This document shows, one piece after another, positions 6,533 through 7,047 of a stretch of DNA of 7,047 nt. Origin of the DNA: Mageeibacillus sp. UBA1255 (GTDB lineage Bacteria; Bacillota; Clostridia; UBA1212; UBA1255); assembly GCA_002308795.1 (NCBI GenBank), contig DBVV01000157.1, forward strand, positions 1,119-8,165, read 5' to 3'. The translations under genes were made by a program, and so were the position numbers. Each line of letters begins with the position of its first letter. The stretch's first letter is position 1. Under the pieces are notes generated by a model, which was not told where the DNA came from, made no database searches, and worked only from the letters and a program-made list of their open reading frames with translations.

Positions 6533-7047
6533 ATGAAAATCCTTCGATTCCTTAAAAAAGAGTTATTCTATGCCGGGCTCACTAAAGAAGAGTTCCGTCA
6601 AGTGCGGGAGCCAATCGGCGAAAGAAACAGAAAATCCGTGATCTCGTGGTCGAGCATCGTGGGACTGTTTTGGTTCGCCGGTTATTTCATATACGGAACC
6701 CCGGAATACGCTAAAGGCAGGGCCGTTCTTGCCTTCTCGTTCGCGATCTGCCTTATCACGCTTACGTCCGCTCTGTTTCTCATCAAACGCTTTCAATGGC
6801 TGCTTCATCCGACGATGTATCTTCTGGAGCTTTCCGTTTTGGGGACGGGCATCGGATTGGCGGTCGTGCAGCCGGATCAACGGATCGCCACCGTGATCGC
6901 CGCCGCCACGATCATACCGACGTTTTTCATCGACAGAACGATCGCGGCGATCCACGTGGAGGGCGCTGCGATTGCCGCGTACGTCGTTTTGGGGAAACTG
7001 TTTATTCTCCCCGACGTTTTCTCCTGGGGGCTGGAAACGCTGATACT
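6533..7047 (+). CDS. Polytopic membrane protein, N-terminal part (possible GGDEF-type signalling protein), 3' truncated by the window edge
   Basis: The frame is open from the ATG at 6533 to the window end, giving 171 codons plus two bases, with a ribosome site and a probable promoter immediately upstream. A short charged cytoplasmic start (KILRFLKKELFYAGLTKEEF, then an Arg/Glu-rich stretch to residue 34) precedes about five hydrophobic segments near residues 35-54, 63-84, 94-112, 117-133 and 143-158. The LFYAGLTKEEF start followed by a conserved arginine-asparagine pair and a 5-6-helix membrane region resembles the N-terminal sensor part of clostridial diguanylate cyclases. The catalytic domain would lie beyond the window, so that function is a guess from recalled family style. 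It looks chromosomal rather than part of the defence cluster: it has its own promoter and a gap of 343 bases, and it is GC-richer than the tandem AAA+ gene. Alternatives are another membrane-anchored sensor or an uncharacterised membrane protein. Confidence 0.75.
   Translation, partial: MKILRFLKKELFYAGLTKEEFRQVREPIGERNRKSVISWSSIVGLFWFAGYFIYGTPEYAKGRAVLAFSFAICLITLTSALFLIKRFQWLLHPTMYLLELSVLGTGIGLAVVQPDQRIATVIAAATIIPTFFIDRTIAAIHVEGAAIAAYVVLGKLFILPDVFSWGLETLI

Noticed and set aside
6563..6955. 130-residue minus-strand open frame rich in Arg, Asp and Gly
   Set aside because: It is the antisense shadow of the membrane protein gene starting at 6533, which has a promoter, a ribosome site and regular hydrophobic segments.
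1..7047. CRISPR arrays, tRNA or rRNA genes, insertion-sequence ends
   Set aside because: I saw no regularly spaced repeats, no tRNA-like cloverleaf elements and no transposase or terminal inverted repeats on either strand.

Overview
The window holds the 3' end of a type 1 BREX anti-phage defence operon on the + strand, a downstream gene apparently attached to that operon, and then an unrelated gene after a non-coding gap. The likely source is a mid-GC anaerobic Firmicute of the Clostridia. The basis is GC content near 50%, strong GGAGG-type ribosome sites, close packing of genes, and a final membrane gene whose N-terminus resembles putative diguanylate cyclases of clostridial gut bacteria. 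This assignment is inferred from protein style only.

Layout: positions 1-1365 encode the C-terminal half of PglZ, the alkaline-phosphatase-superfamily protein of BREX; the gene starts outside the window. Next, at about 1385-3511, is brxL, an MCM-like AAA+ protein with a Lon-like C-terminal fold. The order pglZ then brxL is the normal 3' end of type 1 BREX (brxA-brxB-brxC-pglX-pglZ-brxL). After a 2-nt gap (or a 4-nt overlap, depending on the start) comes an 891-residue protein at 3514-6189. It has an N-terminal zinc ribbon, a helical region of about 320 residues that I do not recognise, and two complete AAA+ modules of the CbbX/SpoVK type. It is not one of the six core type 1 BREX proteins, and its close junction with brxL suggests an accessory or regulatory component. 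It is the best candidate for something undescribed here.

Positions 6190-6532 contain no convincing gene. They hold a terminator-like hairpin, two sigma-A-like promoter candidates and several CCGG half-stems that could pair alternatively. At 6533 a polytopic membrane protein starts and runs off the window. It is probably the N-terminal sensor region of a signalling enzyme and not part of the defence operon.

How the genes may work together: BREX distinguishes host from phage DNA through PglX-dependent methylation and blocks phage replication. PglZ and BrxL are two of its effector-side proteins. The added tandem AAA+ protein could remodel or regulate a BREX complex, but nothing in the sequence proves this. 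Within BrxL, an unusual acidic-then-lysine-rich linker contains a dnaX-type slippery heptamer that could in principle produce a short form carrying only the N-terminal domain.
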